DNA of 64,000 bases from Natronosalvus halobius. Lineage in GTDB: Archaea; Halobacteriota; Halobacteria; Halobacteriales; Natrialbaceae. Position numbers and translations under genes: made by a program. The notes under the pieces are model-generated. The model was not told the origin of the DNA and did not search any database. It saw only the letters and a program-made list of their open reading frames with translations. The DNA is taken from contig NZ_CP099997.1 of NCBI RefSeq assembly GCF_024138145.1, positions 620,001 to 684,000 of the forward strand, given 5' to 3'. Shown in pieces: positions 50,896 to 59,930 of the stretch (its first letter is position 1; each line of letters begins with the position of its first letter).

Positions 50896-51504
50896 CTACC
50901 GAGCATCCCTGTACGTCTCACGCATCTTCTCCTCGAGCAACCCGTCCGGATCGAGGACGATGGTCACGAGCACGAACGGCTCATTCACGTCGAGCACCCA
51001 GACCGAAAACGGCGGTTCGGTCGACTCGGCGGCGCGCTCGAGCAAGGGCTCGAGGGGCTTCTCGCCGTCGCGAAACTCGGCGTAGAGGTCGCGCTGACCC
51101 GGCTGATCCGCGAATGTGTAGACGACGCCGTTCGGGCGACCGTCGGTGTCGTGAATCACGCGGGCGTTCATCGCCTCGCCCGCTCGTCGGGCCTCCTCGA
51201 AGCAATGTTGGGCAGCCTGGAAGACCGGGGCGTCCGTCCGACGGAAGCGAAATCGCGTCGACTCGAGAACCGTCCAGGAAGCGAGACGGGGTTCGCCGTC
51301 GTCCCACTCGAGTGTCGCCTCGATCCGGTTGCCGTGGTCGAGACCGGGACCGTTTCGATCCGCGTCGTCGCCCGAATCGAGGTCGCCGTCCAGGTCGGGT
51401 CGCTCGACGTACGTCGGATCGGCCGTGTCGACATCGAGGAGGAGCCACTCGTCCGCGGTGCGACCCGGAAGGACACGGGCCGTGGTCTCCGTGGTCTGGT
51501 TCAT
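50896..51504 (-). CDS. DUF6663-like haloarchaeal protein
   Basis: The 202-residue acidic protein begins MNQTTETTARVLPGRTADEW and contains RIEATLEWDDGEPRLASWTV, HCFEEARRAGEAMNARVIHD and EPLLERAAESTEPPFSVWVL. It ends LVTIVLDPDGLLEEKMRETY. It has no signal peptide, membrane segment or known catalytic motif. It resembles the DUF6663 family of haloarchaea by memory; function is unknown. ATG 51504 is preferred to a GTG three codons earlier. It diverges from the TFS gene. Confidence 0.6.
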   Translation of the reverse strand: MNQTTETTARVLPGRTADEWLLLDVDTADPTYVERPDLDGDLDSGDDADRNGPGLDHGNRIEATLEWDDGEPRLASWTVLESTRFRFRRTDAPVFQAAQHCFEEARRAGEAMNARVIHDTDGRPNGVVYTFADQPGQRDLYAEFRDGEKPLEPLLERAAESTEPPFSVWVLDVNEPFVLVTIVLDPDGLLEEKMRETYRDAR

Positions 51505-51626
51505 GTGCGACACTCGCGGGCGAAGGGCGAAATAGTCACTGTCTCGAGTGTCGAAAGCCGTCCTCGACGCGCCTCGGCCGGGCCGCCTGACGCATCGTTT
51601 TTGCCCCTCGAGCCGATACCTCTGGT

Positions 51627-51956
51627 ATGCAGTTCTGCGACGACTGCGGTTCGATGATGAAAGCCGATGGGGACCACATGGTCTGTACCAGCGACGACTG
51701 CGGGGCGTCGACGGCTCGAGACCGAGAACAGGAGGCCTCGTTCGTCACGACCGAATCCCAGACGTTCGACGACGTGATCGAGTCCGACGAGGAGGCGAAC
51801 TTCGAGGGCAAGCCGATCGCGACGGACGTCCGCTGTGACGAGTGTGGCACCGAGGAGGCCTGGTACACGATCAAGCAGACGGCCTCGGCCGACGAACCGC
51901 CGACACGGTTCTTCAAGTGTACCGAGTGTGGCTATCGCTGGCGTGAGTACAATTGA
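51627..51956 (+). CDS. tfs: Transcription factor S (TFIIS/RPA12-like RNA cleavage factor)
   Basis: The 109-residue archaeal TFS starts MQFCDDCGSMMKADGDHMVC, with the N-terminal zinc ribbon (CDDC ... VCTSDDC). The C-terminal zinc ribbon is VRCDECGTEEAWYTIKQTAS followed by ADEPPTRFFKCTECGYRWRE. The Asp-Glu of the ADEPPT hairpin enters the RNA polymerase secondary channel and stimulates cleavage of backtracked RNA. All eight zinc cysteines are present. The length is normal for the family. A GTTTTTGCC element about 30 bp upstream may be its promoter. Confidence 0.95.
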   Translation: MQFCDDCGSMMKADGDHMVCTSDDCGASTARDREQEASFVTTESQTFDDVIESDEEANFEGKPIATDVRCDECGTEEAWYTIKQTASADEPPTRFFKCTECGYRWREYN

Positions 51957-52046
51957 GGGTGTACGGTCGTCTCAAAACCCTCCGCTAACGGCCTCGAGAA
52001 CCCTCACGAAAGACGATTCACGTGGCAAACTTTCGCGCTGTACGGA

Positions 52047-52054
52047 GTTTTTAG
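52047..52054 (+). promoter_or_regulatory. TATA-like promoter element of ppc
   Basis: The element GTTTTTAG lies 25-32 bp before the ppc ATG, consistent with a leaderless transcript. An in-frame upstream region without ATG supports 52079 as the start. Confidence 0.45.
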
Positions 52055-52078
52055 CAACAGGGCGCGTAGAGTGGTGGT

Positions 52079-54820
52079 ATGCGACTGCACAACAGGGAAG
52101 TCCGACAGGACGTTCGCGAACTCGGGGCCCTCCTGGGTGACGTCCTCGAGGATCAGACGTCGCGTCGTGCGTTCGATACCGTCGAATCCTGTCGAACGGC
52201 GGCCATCGACTACCGCGCGGGGGACATCGAGTCCCGAGAGCCTCTGGCCACCGAACTCGAGGGACTGTCGCCACACCAGCAACGCGTGGTCGCCCGTGCG
52301 TTCACGACCTACTTCGAACTGATAAACCTCGCCGAGGAGCGCGAACGTGTCAGATCGATCCGTCAGGACTCCCAGGACGGGACGCTCGAGGACAGCCTCG
52401 AGACGGCCGCCGAAGAGCTGTCCGAGGCGGATCTAGAGACCGTCGCGGGCATCCTGGATGACGTGCTCATCGAACCGACCTTCACCGCTCACCCGACGGA
52501 AGCCCGTCGAAAGACGGTCAAATCCAAGCTGCGGACGGTGGCGACCCACCTCGAGACGCTCGACGAGCGCCTGCTGACCGACAAGGAGCGAGAACAGGTC
52601 TGGCGCGACGTGGACGCCGAGGTGACTAGCCTCTGGCAGACCCCGCAGGTTCGCAAGCGCCAACCCGAACCCGAGGACGAGGCCCGGAACGTCCAGTGGT
52701 ACCTCGAGAACACCCTGTTCGACGTCGTCGGCGAGGTGTACGACGAACTGGCGGATGCGCTGGACGACGAACTCGACGGGTCCATCGACGTCCCCAAACT
52801 CTTCGAGTTCCGCTCGTGGGCCGGAAGCGACCGTGACGGCAACCCCTACGTCACGCCCGAAGTGACGGCAAACACCCTCGAACGCCAGCGCGAGGTCGTG
52901 ATCGACCGCTATCGCGAGCAACTCAAACGGCTCTCGGGCGTGCTCAGCCAGGACGGGAGTCGGATCACCACCGGCAACACGTTCGACGCTTCGCTCGAGG
53001 ACGACCGGGAGCGACTGCCGGGCAGCGCCAGGACGGCGAAGGAACGCTATCCAGGCGAACCCTACCGCCAGAAGCTCAAGCTGATGCGCGAGCGCCTGGG
53101 GCGCGTCGGCGACGTCCGGCCCGGCGGCTACGACGACGCCGACGAACTCGTCGCGGACCTCGAGATCATCGCCGACAGCCTCCGGGAGAACAGCGGGGAA
53201 ACCGTGGTCGAGGCGCACGTCGACCCCCTGCGCAGGCAGGTCGCCACGTTCGGCCTCTCGCTGGCCAGCCTCGACCTGCGCGATCACCGCCAGAACCACA
53301 CGGACGCTATCGACGAGATCCTCTCACGGGAAGGCATCGAGTACACGTCCCTTTCGGAGGACGAGCGCGTCGAGTTGCTTACCGACGCCGTCCTCCAGGA
53401 CGAACCGATCGTCGACCTCTCCCGGACGGAGGACCTCTCGGACACCTCGAGTCGGGTCGTCACCCTCTTCGACAGCCTCGCCGACTGGCAGTCCGAGTAC
53501 GGGAACGAGGCCATCGACACCTACTGCATCTCGATGAACAACGAGCCCTCCCACGTCCTCGAGGTGCTGTTCCTGGCCGACCAGGCGGGCATCGTCTCCC
53601 TGCCGGAACACTGTGGCATCGACATCGTGCCACTACTCGAGACGGAGTACGCCCTCTCGGGCGCCCGACGCATCATGGGGACGCTGTTCGAGAACGAGGC
53701 CTACGCGCAGGTGCTCGAGGCCCGCGGGCGCACTCAGGAGATCATGCTGGGGTACTCCGACTCGAACAAGGAGAACGGGTTCCTGGCGGCGAACTGGTCG
53801 CTCTACAAGAACCAGCGCCGACTCGGTCAGATCTGTGACGACTTCGACGTAAAAATGCGCCTGTTCCACGGCCGCGGGGGGTCCATCTCCCGCGGCGGCG
53901 GCCCGATGGGTGAGGCGCTGCTGGCCCTGCCAAACAGCACCGTCACCGGCCAGGTCAAGTTCACCGAACAGGGCGAGGCCATCGCCGAGAAGTACGGCAA
54001 CCCCCGCATCGCCGAGCGCAACGTCGAGCAGATGCTCAACGCTCAGTTGCGAGCTCGAAAGCAGGCGATCGAGCAACCCGAGGAGCGCATCGAGGAGGAG
54101 TGGATCGAGGCGATGGATACCATGGCCGACGCGGCCCGCCAGGAGTACCGCGACCTGCTCGAGAGCGACGGCTTCGTTCAGTACTTCGAGCAGGCGACGC
54201 CCATCACCGTCATCGAGGACCTCGACCTGGGCTCGCGGCCGGCCTCCAGGAGCGGCGAACGGACGGTCGAGGACCTGCGGGCGATCCCGTGGGTGTTCTC
54301 CTGGACGCAGGCGCGGTGCATCCTGCCGGGCTGGTACGCCGTCGCCGCCGGGATCGACGCCTATCTCGAGGACGGCGCGGAACCACGTTCGGCGGACGAC
54401 TCGAGCGGCGATCAGCCGCGAGACGGTGGCGACGTCGAAACCCTGCAGACGATGTACGAGGAGTGGCCGTTCTTCCGCACGACGCTCGACAACGCGGCGC
54501 TGTCGCTCTCGCGAACGGAACTCGAGATCGCCGAGCAGTACGCCGACCTGGCGACCGAGGACTTGCGAGAGCAGTTCTTCCCGCGGGTGACCGAGGAGTA
54601 CGACCGCGCGGTCGACCTGGTCAAGACGATCGGCCAGCGCGAGACCCTGCACACGCGCGACTGGATGGGTGAAAACCTCGAGCGACGGAACCCCTACGTC
54701 GATCCGCTCAACCTGTTGCAGACGCACTTACTCGGACGGACCCACCGAACAGATGTCGAGGAGCGGACCCTGCGACTGACGGTCAAGGGGATCGCTGCTG
54801 GGATGAAAAACACGGGATAG
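52079..54820 (+). CDS. ppc: Phosphoenolpyruvate carboxylase
   Basis: This 913-residue enzyme adds bicarbonate to PEP to make oxaloacetate, replenishing the TCA cycle. It is of the bacterial type. The catalytic His is in PTFTAHPTEARRKTV. Other signatures are RSWAGSDRDGNPYVTPEV, ETEYALSGARRIMGTLFEN, MLGYSDSNKENGFLAANWSL and the mobile loop FHGRGGSISRGGGPM. The C-terminal tail is GIAAGMKNTG, with the conserved NTG end that feeds the active site. All motifs are intact and the length is normal. With pckA at 28-30 kb it forms the reverse pair at the PEP/oxaloacetate node. Confidence 0.97.
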   Translation: MRLHNREVRQDVRELGALLGDVLEDQTSRRAFDTVESCRTAAIDYRAGDIESREPLATELEGLSPHQQRVVARAFTTYFELINLAEERERVRSIRQDSQDGTLEDSLETAAEELSEADLETVAGILDDVLIEPTFTAHPTEARRKTVKSKLRTVATHLETLDERLLTDKEREQVWRDVDAEVTSLWQTPQVRKRQPEPEDEARNVQWYLENTLFDVVGEVYDELADALDDELDGSIDVPKLFEFRSWAGSDRDGNPYVTPEVTANTLERQREVVIDRYREQLKRLSGVLSQDGSRITTGNTFDASLEDDRERLPGSARTAKERYPGEPYRQKLKLMRERLGRVGDVRPGGYDDADELVADLEIIADSLRENSGETVVEAHVDPLRRQVATFGLSLASLDLRDHRQNHTDAIDEILSREGIEYTSLSEDERVELLTDAVLQDEPIVDLSRTEDLSDTSSRVVTLFDSLADWQSEYGNEAIDTYCISMNNEPSHVLEVLFLADQAGIVSLPEHCGIDIVPLLETEYALSGARRIMGTLFENEAYAQVLEARGRTQEIMLGYSDSNKENGFLAANWSLYKNQRRLGQICDDFDVKMRLFHGRGGSISRGGGPMGEALLALPNSTVTGQVKFTEQGEAIAEKYGNPRIAERNVEQMLNAQLRARKQAIEQPEERIEEEWIEAMDTMADAARQEYRDLLESDGFVQYFEQATPITVIEDLDLGSRPASRSGERTVEDLRAIPWVFSWTQARCILPGWYAVAAGIDAYLEDGAEPRSADDSSGDQPRDGGDVETLQTMYEEWPFFRTTLDNAALSLSRTELEIAEQYADLATEDLREQFFPRVTEEYDRAVDLVKTIGQRETLHTRDWMGENLERRNPYVDPLNLLQTHLLGRTHRTDVEERTLRLTVKGIAAGMKNTG

Positions 54821-54953
54821 CGGTCCCTGGCGTCACGTTGCCGAGTATAGCTTTATTACCTCAGAGCGCCTATATCATGTGAGTCAGCCGTCGTCGTACC
54901 CGATTCTTCCGAGATGCAAGTGCGTGATTCGAGTTGACACAGAGATGATATAG

Positions 54954-55409
54954 ATGCCCAAGTTCGAGCACACGATCGAAATCGAAGCGCCCGTAGACCG
55001 CGTCTTTCAGTTCGGGATCGACCCCGAGAACTGGCGCCGCACCATGCCCAGCCTGACTGACGTCGAGATCGTCGAGGAGACCGACGACGGCCTCCGGATG
55101 AACGCCACCTACAGGCTGCTCGGCACCTCGATGGACGGTGAAATGGAGATGCGAATCGCCGAACCGAACGAACACACGATCACCACGTTCGAGAGCCCCG
55201 GTATGACCGGGGAGCTACACTACCACTACGCAGAGACCGATTCCGGGACGAAGGTCGTCCAGCGGGCCGACTACGAGTTCGGCGACTCGCTGTTCGAGCG
55301 CGTGCTCGAACCCGTCGCGAAGCGGTACAACAAGCGCCAGTTCAGAAACTCGCTCCGGACGTCCAAAGAGCTCGTCGAAGCTGAGAGTGCGCCGGAGATG
55401 GAAGCCTGA
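54954..55409 (+). CDS. SRPBCC (START/polyketide-cyclase-like) family protein
   Basis: The 151-residue protein starts MPKFEHTIEIEAPVDRVFQF, the usual opening of a SRPBCC helix-grip fold, followed by GIDPENWRRTMPSLTDVEIV. A central TYRLLGTSMDGEMEMRIAEP and a long C-terminal helix complete it. Such proteins bind hydrophobic ligands or act as cyclases/dehydratases; nothing indicates which. It lies 133 bp after ppc with an AT-rich segment between. T6 follows the gene (55428-55433). Confidence 0.85.
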   Translation: MPKFEHTIEIEAPVDRVFQFGIDPENWRRTMPSLTDVEIVEETDDGLRMNATYRLLGTSMDGEMEMRIAEPNEHTITTFESPGMTGELHYHYAETDSGTKVVQRADYEFGDSLFERVLEPVAKRYNKRQFRNSLRTSKELVEAESAPEMEA

Positions 55410-55427
55410 GCCGACGCCGTTCACGTC

Positions 55428-55433
55428 TTTTTT
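55428..55433 (+). terminator. T-run terminator after the SRPBCC gene
   Basis: A run of six T residues lies about 20 bp after the stop codon, in a convergent intergenic region next to the moxR 3' end. Confidence 0.4.
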
Positions 55434-55452
55434 GGCGATATTGAAAACCGCA

Positions 55453-55545
55453 ACGGTGAGGGGTCGAGACGCTCCGATAGCTCGCGATAGCGTTCTCCAC
55501 GCGGTGAGGTCGTCCGATGTCTCGCAATACCGTTCACCTGAATCT
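55453..55545. repeat. Imperfect direct repeat in a convergent intergenic region
   Basis: Two copies of a roughly 45-bp unit (CGGTGAGG...TCCGAT...CTCGC.ATA.CGTTC) follow each other, with mismatches and a small gap. They lie between the SRPBCC and moxR 3' ends, so they are not promoter-proximal to either. Confidence 0.5.
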
Positions 55546-55562
55546 CGAGTCCGTCGCTCCCC

Positions 55563-56540
55563 TCACTCGAGCGTCGGCACCGGCACCGAATCCAGGACAG
55601 CATCGACGATCTGGGTCTTCGAGACCTCGTTGACCGTCGCGTCGGGCGTGAGCACGAGGCGGTGGGCCATCACCGGGTGGGCGACGCGCTTGATGTCGTC
55701 CGGGGTGACGTACTCCCGGCCCGCGATGGTCGCGCAGGCGCGAGCGGCCTCGAACAGGCGCTGGGTCCCACGGGGAGAGACGCCCACCTCGACGCGACCG
55801 TCGGTCCGTGTCTGCCGGGCGAGGGCGACGACGTACTCCAGGAGGTCTTGATCCACCGTCACGGTCTCGGGAACTTTCCGGAGTGCCTCGACGTGTTCGG
55901 GTTCGAACACCGTCTCTATGGAGGGACTCATCTCGTCGCGACTCGCCCGCCGCTGGAGGAGTTCGATTTCCCCACCTTCGTCGGGATACCCCATCGAGGT
56001 CTTCACGAGGAAGCGATCGACCTGCGCCTCGGGGAGCGGGAACGTCCCCTCTTGCTCGACGGGGTTCTGGGTCGCGATGACGAAGAACGGCTGTGGTAGC
56101 TGGCGGGTCTCGCCGTCGGTCGTCACCTGCCCTTCCTCCATTGCCTCGAGCAGCGCGGCCTGGGTCTTCGGCGGCGCGCGGTTGATCTCGTCGGCGAGGA
56201 CGATGTTCGCGAAGATGGGGCCTTCGTTGAACTCGAACTCGCGGTCCTGCTCGTTGAAGACGTGTGTGCCGGTCACGTCCGATGGGAGGAGGTCCGGGGT
56301 GAACTGGATGCGCGAGAACGACAGTCCGAGGGCGGTCGCGACGCTGCGGGCGGTGAGGGTCTTCCCCGTGCCGGGGACGTCCTCGAGCAGGACGTGCCCG
56401 CGTCCGACGACGCCGAGGAGGACAGTCTCGAGAAATTCACGGTCGCAGATGACGGCCTTGCCAATTGCGTCGAGTACCGTGTTGCACTCTTCGCTGGCCT
56501 GAGTGACGTCCATGGCGTCGGACTCGGGGTGATCGCCCAT
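55563..56540 (-). CDS. MoxR-type AAA ATPase
   Basis: The 325-residue AAA protein has the MoxR pattern: a Walker A in GHVLLEDVPGTGKTLTARSV, FTPDLLPSDVTGTHVFNEQD, Walker B in NIVLADEINRAPPKTQAALL with the downstream EAMEEGQVTTDG, and sensor 1 in PFFVIATQNPVEQEGTFPLP. A winged helix-like end follows (SPRGTQRLFEAARACAT). MoxR ATPases act as chaperones that load metal or cofactors or activate membrane-bound von Willebrand partners, usually encoded nearby; no such partner is in the 3' direction here. An ATG nine codons in (56513) fits a weak TATA element better, so the start is uncertain. Confidence 0.9.
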   Translation of the reverse strand: MGDHPESDAMDVTQASEECNTVLDAIGKAVICDREFLETVLLGVVGRGHVLLEDVPGTGKTLTARSVATALGLSFSRIQFTPDLLPSDVTGTHVFNEQDREFEFNEGPIFANIVLADEINRAPPKTQAALLEAMEEGQVTTDGETRQLPQPFFVIATQNPVEQEGTFPLPEAQVDRFLVKTSMGYPDEGGEIELLQRRASRDEMSPSIETVFEPEHVEALRKVPETVTVDQDLLEYVVALARQTRTDGRVEVGVSPRGTQRLFEAARACATIAGREYVTPDDIKRVAHPVMAHRLVLTPDATVNEVSKTQIVDAVLDSVPVPTLE

Positions 56541-56762
56541 ATTTCTTCTGTTATTGTCACGTTCGAGGTAGTGCGGTCAGGCAGGTGACGCTCAAGAGGT
56601 AGTGTTCGGGAGGTAGCGCTCGAGCAGGTGTCGACGACTCTAGGCGGCGGTTTCGATGCTGGTTTCAGTCTCGATACCGATCTGGTCGCAACCGTGGTAA
56701 TCGACCTCGCGCCTGCGAGAAACCGAAACGGCTAAAATCACCACCCGGCTACGTACGAGTGA

Positions 56763-56847
56763 GCCGAGATAGCCTAGCCCGGCCAAGGCGGCAGATTCGA
56801 AATCTGCTGTCCCCACGGACACGGGAGTTCAAATCTCCCTCTCGGCG
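56763..56847 (+). tRNA. tRNA-Ser (anticodon CGA)
   Basis: The 85-nt sequence forms a class II tRNA. The acceptor stem is GCCGAGA paired with TCTCGGC, with discriminator G at 56847. The anticodon stem CAGAT/ATCTG encloses TTCGAAA, giving anticodon CGA, which reads UCG serine codons. A long variable arm (CTGTCCCCACGGACACGGG region) is typical of serine tRNAs, and the T loop is GTTCAAATC. No CCA is encoded, as is usual in archaea. A T4 run follows. No integrated element or duplicated 3' end is seen nearby. Confidence 0.93.
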
Positions 56848-57039
56848 TTTTCACGATCCAACTCGCGAGCGTAGCGAGCGTCTGGCCCGCTCTCGACGAC
56901 GCCAGCCACGAACGTTGCTACGTATTCTATATCAACGTCCGTCGAAACCCATAATCTGCACGGCCACACGAGGGTTGCAAATGCCGTGCTCTGAGGCAAT
57001 CTCGTCGCCACCTCCTCCACAAAATCCTCCGTCAGATAC

Positions 57040-57801
57040 CTATCGTCCACGTCTATGGTATTCGCCATCTTCCTCGTCCCTTTCGTTCGCAAGTTCACGC
57101 TGGACGACGAGAACGGGGCCGAGAAACCGATCGGCAACCTGGTCGGCTGGCATACCGAACACGTACGTCACGAGCGACGGATCCGTCTCACCCATCACGA
57201 CGGCATCGAACGCTTCAGATGCGTCGACGATCGCATCGAGAGGCCTCTGATCTCGTTCGACTCGTGTCTCGATCTTCGACTCATCGACACCGAGCTCTCC
57301 CAGTCGATCGACCATCCCATCGAGAAGTGTCCCAATGTCCTCGTCCGTTTGCTCCGTCTCGACGACGTGGTACAGCGTTATCGAGGTGTCCATCGCACCG
57401 AACACGCCGGCGACGACGCGGGCGAGACGGTCGATTCCCACGGTCCCGCGGACGGCGACGAGCACATCGTCAACCGTCCCGGTGGCGTTCGGGACGAGAA
57501 CTGCCATGCAGTCGTGCTCGTGAATTATGCGGTCGATGGTCTTCTGTCCGTCGTGCGTGAAGACGAGTCGCCGCTCGACAATCGCTCCCGCCTCCTCGAA
57601 GATCGCCTCGTATTCGTTGAGACGGGCCGTGGCTCGCTCCTCGAACTGCATCTGTGCCTGCCCCGGTGCGGTCTGTTCAGGAACGACGTGATATCCCAGC
57701 AAGACGACGTGGGCGTTCGCGAGGAGACCGGGAACCCCCTCCGGAACCGACTCTCCTTCGAGTACGCGAATCGGAACGAGTATCGATGGTCGGTCCGTCA
57801 T
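57040..57801 (-). CDS. Universal stress protein family protein (transporter-linked)
   Basis: This 253-residue protein starts MTDRPSILVPIRVLEGESVP. It has a UspA-like fold in two halves: HVVLLGYHVVPEQTAPGQAQ, then the C-terminal SITLYHVVETEQTDEDIGTL and FDAVVMGETDPSLVTYVFGM, ending RFLGPVLVVQREL. The ATP-binding loop GxxGxxxxG(S/T) is not obvious in the last part. It follows the APC permease by one base on the same strand, and such fused or adjacent UspA domains are common with haloarchaeal amino-acid transporters, where they may regulate transport. Confidence 0.85.
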   Translation of the reverse strand: MTDRPSILVPIRVLEGESVPEGVPGLLANAHVVLLGYHVVPEQTAPGQAQMQFEERATARLNEYEAIFEEAGAIVERRLVFTHDGQKTIDRIIHEHDCMAVLVPNATGTVDDVLVAVRGTVGIDRLARVVAGVFGAMDTSITLYHVVETEQTDEDIGTLLDGMVDRLGELGVDESKIETRVERDQRPLDAIVDASEAFDAVVMGETDPSLVTYVFGMPADQVADRFLGPVLVVQRELANERDEEDGEYHRRGR

Positions 57802-57802
57802 T

Positions 57803-59233
57803 TCAGATGTCTCCCTTGAGTATGACGTCTCCAGCGTAATAACGATACCACAGGTACGACACGACCATGACTCCGATGCCGATGGCGATCGACGCAGGTT
57901 GCATGAAGGCGATCAGGCCGAAGCTGGCGAGCGCACCGACGCCAGGCAACACTGGATACCCCGGGACACGGTAACTGGGCGAGTACCACTCGGGATTCCG
58001 GCGTCGCAACACGATCAGCGCGACACACATTAGACCGTACATAATCAGGTGGAGAAACGACGCGACCTCCGCGAGCAGTTCGACCTGTCCGGTCGCCACG
58101 AGCGCGAGAATCGGGCCACCGGCAGCCAGCAGTGCGACGTGTGGAGTCCCATACCGGAGGTTGACCTCGCTCGCTTTTCGGGGTAACAAGGCGTCCCGAC
58201 TCAATGCGTACACTGCCCGGGAGGCGCTCAGAATCGACGCGTTCGCACTCGAGAACGTCGCCAACAGTCCGGCACCCAGGATAGCGACCGCGCCGGGTAG
58301 TCCGAGGAACTCGCGGGCCACTTCGACCATCGCCGTCTCACCGAACTGACCGAGCCGGTCCGCTCCGAACGCGCTGGTCGCGACGAAAATCGTCACGACG
58401 TAGAACACGGTGACGACGAGCACCGACCCGACCATCGCCAGCGGCAGATTCCGCTCCGGCCGCTTGATCTCACCTGCAACGGTTGCGACCTGGGCGAACC
58501 CCAGATACGATGTGAACACGAGCGCAGCCGTCGTCAATACTGGGAAGTAGCCTCTCGAGAAGAATTGCTCCGGGACGCTGGTCCGACCGAAAACCCCGAA
58601 AGCGTCGAGGACGCCATACGAGAGAAATCCCGTAAGGACGACGAGGAGAATCCCGACGACAATATTCTGCAGCTTGGCCGTGTTTTCTGTGCCACCGATA
58701 CTCAACGCCGTCAGCGCGACGCCGAACAGTAATCCAATCCCGATGACGGGGCTGAACGGGAGCCCGACGCCGAGTTCGGCGAACACGGCGCTCGCGTAGT
58801 GACCGAGGCCGACGAGATAGAACGCGGAGGCAAACATTAACCCCAACCAGAGCCCGAGACCCACGATTGCACCATAGGCGGTACCCATCCCTCGCGAGAT
58901 GAAGTAGTATCCGCCCCCGCTACGGGGCATGGCTGTGGCGAGTTCGGACGTCGGAAGCGCCACGAGCAACGCGATCAACCCGCCGATACCAAACGAGACG
59001 GTGGCAGCGAGCCCCGCGTTGCTCGCCGCTAACCCGGGGAACACGAAAATCCCCGCTCCGATCATCGTCCCGATTCCGATTGCCAGGCCGCCGACCAATC
59101 CAATCGTTCGCTCGAGTTCGACATCGTCGTCGTGGACCGTCGTGTCGTCGGTGACCGCTTCTGGCTCCGCCGCAGGCGCCTCACCGGCGACGTTCTGCCC
59201 CGCCGTCTCGACGTCGACGGGCTCTTTGACCAT
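57803..59233 (-). CDS. APC-superfamily amino acid/cation permease
   Basis: The 476-residue membrane protein has about 12 hydrophobic segments after an acidic 40-residue N-terminus. The APC signature is in [20 protein letters not shown] (unwound first helix GAGIF), then [40 protein letters not shown] and [20 protein letters not shown] are typical. It imports an amino acid, amine or related substrate, probably with a cation; the specificity cannot be told. ATG 59233 fits an AT-rich promoter (59254-59263). The universal stress protein gene is co-transcribed downstream. Confidence 0.93.
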   Translation of the reverse strand: MVKEPVDVETAGQNVAGEAPAAEPEAVTDDTTVHDDDVELERTIGLVGGLAIGIGTMIGAGIFVFPGLAASNAGLAATVSFGIGGLIALLVALPTSELATAMPRSGGGYYFISRGMGTAYGAIVGLGLWLGLMFASAFYLVGLGHYASAVFAELGVGLPFSPVIGIGLLFGVALTALSIGGTENTAKLQNIVVGILLVVLTGFLSYGVLDAFGVFGRTSVPEQFFSRGYFPVLTTAALVFTSYLGFAQVATVAGEIKRPERNLPLAMVGSVLVVTVFYVVTIFVATSAFGADRLGQFGETAMVEVAREFLGLPGAVAILGAGLLATFSSANASILSASRAVYALSRDALLPRKASEVNLRYGTPHVALLAAGGPILALVATGQVELLAEVASFLHLIMYGLMCVALIVLRRRNPEWYSPSYRVPGYPVLPGVGALASFGLIAFMQPASIAIGIGVMVVSYLWYRYYAGDVILKGDI

Positions 59234-59253
59234 AGCGACGCTATTTTCAACAG

Positions 59254-59263
59254 TAAAATAAAA
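59254..59263 (-). promoter_or_regulatory. TATA-like promoter element of the APC permease gene
   Basis: Read leftward this is TTTTATTTTA, 21-30 bp before the ATG at 59233, a clear AT-rich element in GC-rich surroundings. Confidence 0.5.
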
Positions 59264-59504
59264 CCGGCGATGGACCGGGTTGGATGACGTCGACCGCGGG
59301 TGCAACGGCTACGGTCGTCGGGGAGAATCACGATGTGAACGGCGAAAGCCGTGCGTACCGCGTAGTGATACTTGCATCCGCGAGCGGAAACCGACAAACA
59401 GGGAATGGAACTCGACGCTGTTCGAATACCCTGCTCGACGACGCCAGCCTCAAAGTTCACTATACACCCTATACTATTATACTTAGATAATTATAGTATC
59501 GAGT
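59264..59504. other. Divergent intergenic region with AT-rich inverted repeat
   Basis: This region between the APC permease promoter and a short candidate coding frame contains no clear gene. Near its right end ATACTAT (59471-59477) and ATAGTAT (59493-59499) form inverted arms 15 bp apart within a very AT-rich patch. The patch also provides TATA sites for rightward transcription. The rest is GC-rich and unremarkable. Confidence 0.4.
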
Positions 59505-59651
59505 ATGAGCGTCGGTACTCGAGCACATCGCTCGAGCCTAATTCCGATCGTTCGACGGTGGGATCTCGACGATACGAAGGAGATCAGCAGGGCGTTCGCT
59601 TCCGCGTTCGAGCACGCCGCTGAGCACGAGACCATCAAGAATTGCGCGTGA
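59505..59651 (+). CDS. Candidate short protein of unknown function
   Basis: A 48-codon frame reads MSVGTRAHRSSLIPIVRRWD, then LDDTKEISRAFASAFEHAAE and a short HETIKNCA end. An AT-rich TATA-like segment (59473-59485) lies about 26 bp upstream. The acidic, Ala-rich helix is plausible haloarchaeal protein, but no family is recognised. It may be a fragment of a longer gene. Confidence 0.3.
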   Translation: MSVGTRAHRSSLIPIVRRWDLDDTKEISRAFASAFEHAAEHETIKNCA

Positions 59652-59692
59652 TAAACGGGACCTTGAAGTACGCCTCGAGGCCATACTCGAGT

Positions 59693-59908
59693 ATGAACCG
59701 TCGTCAGCGGACGATCACCGCCGTCCTGTGGATCGGCGTCGCGGCCGTGATGGCGATTACGCTCGAGCCGACGATCCCAACGGATCTGGCGGGAGTCGCC
59801 CGCCTGTTCGTCGTCGTCCTGGCGCTCGGCCTCGCGGGCGTCTACCTCTTCGATCCCTGGGGGCTGATCAGCCGAACGCACCAGGTCGGGAAATCAGGTG
59901 AGCCTTAG
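59693..59908 (+). CDS. Small two-helix membrane protein
   Basis: The 71-residue product starts MNRRQRTITAVLWIGVAAVM and has a second hydrophobic segment LAGVARLFVVVLALGLAGVY. It ends with a polar tail (DPWGLISRTHQVGKSGEP). The first basic residues fit inside-positive topology. It sits 22 bp before a GNAT gene on the same strand and may be in its transcript. No function is known. Confidence 0.6.
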   Translation: MNRRQRTITAVLWIGVAAVMAITLEPTIPTDLAGVARLFVVVLALGLAGVYLFDPWGLISRTHQVGKSGEP

Positions 59909-59930
59909 TCCCTCGCGACCATCGGCAGGT

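Noticed and set aside
56763..56847. tRNA-Ser as an integration site of a mobile element
   Set aside because: No duplicated tRNA 3' end, integrase or composition break is seen in the following sequence.
56829..57137. 102-codon leftward frame between the universal stress gene and the tRNA
   Set aside because: It runs antisense through the tRNA-Ser and overlaps the stress gene. It lacks a recognisable family, so it is probably chance, although the middle part has acceptable composition.
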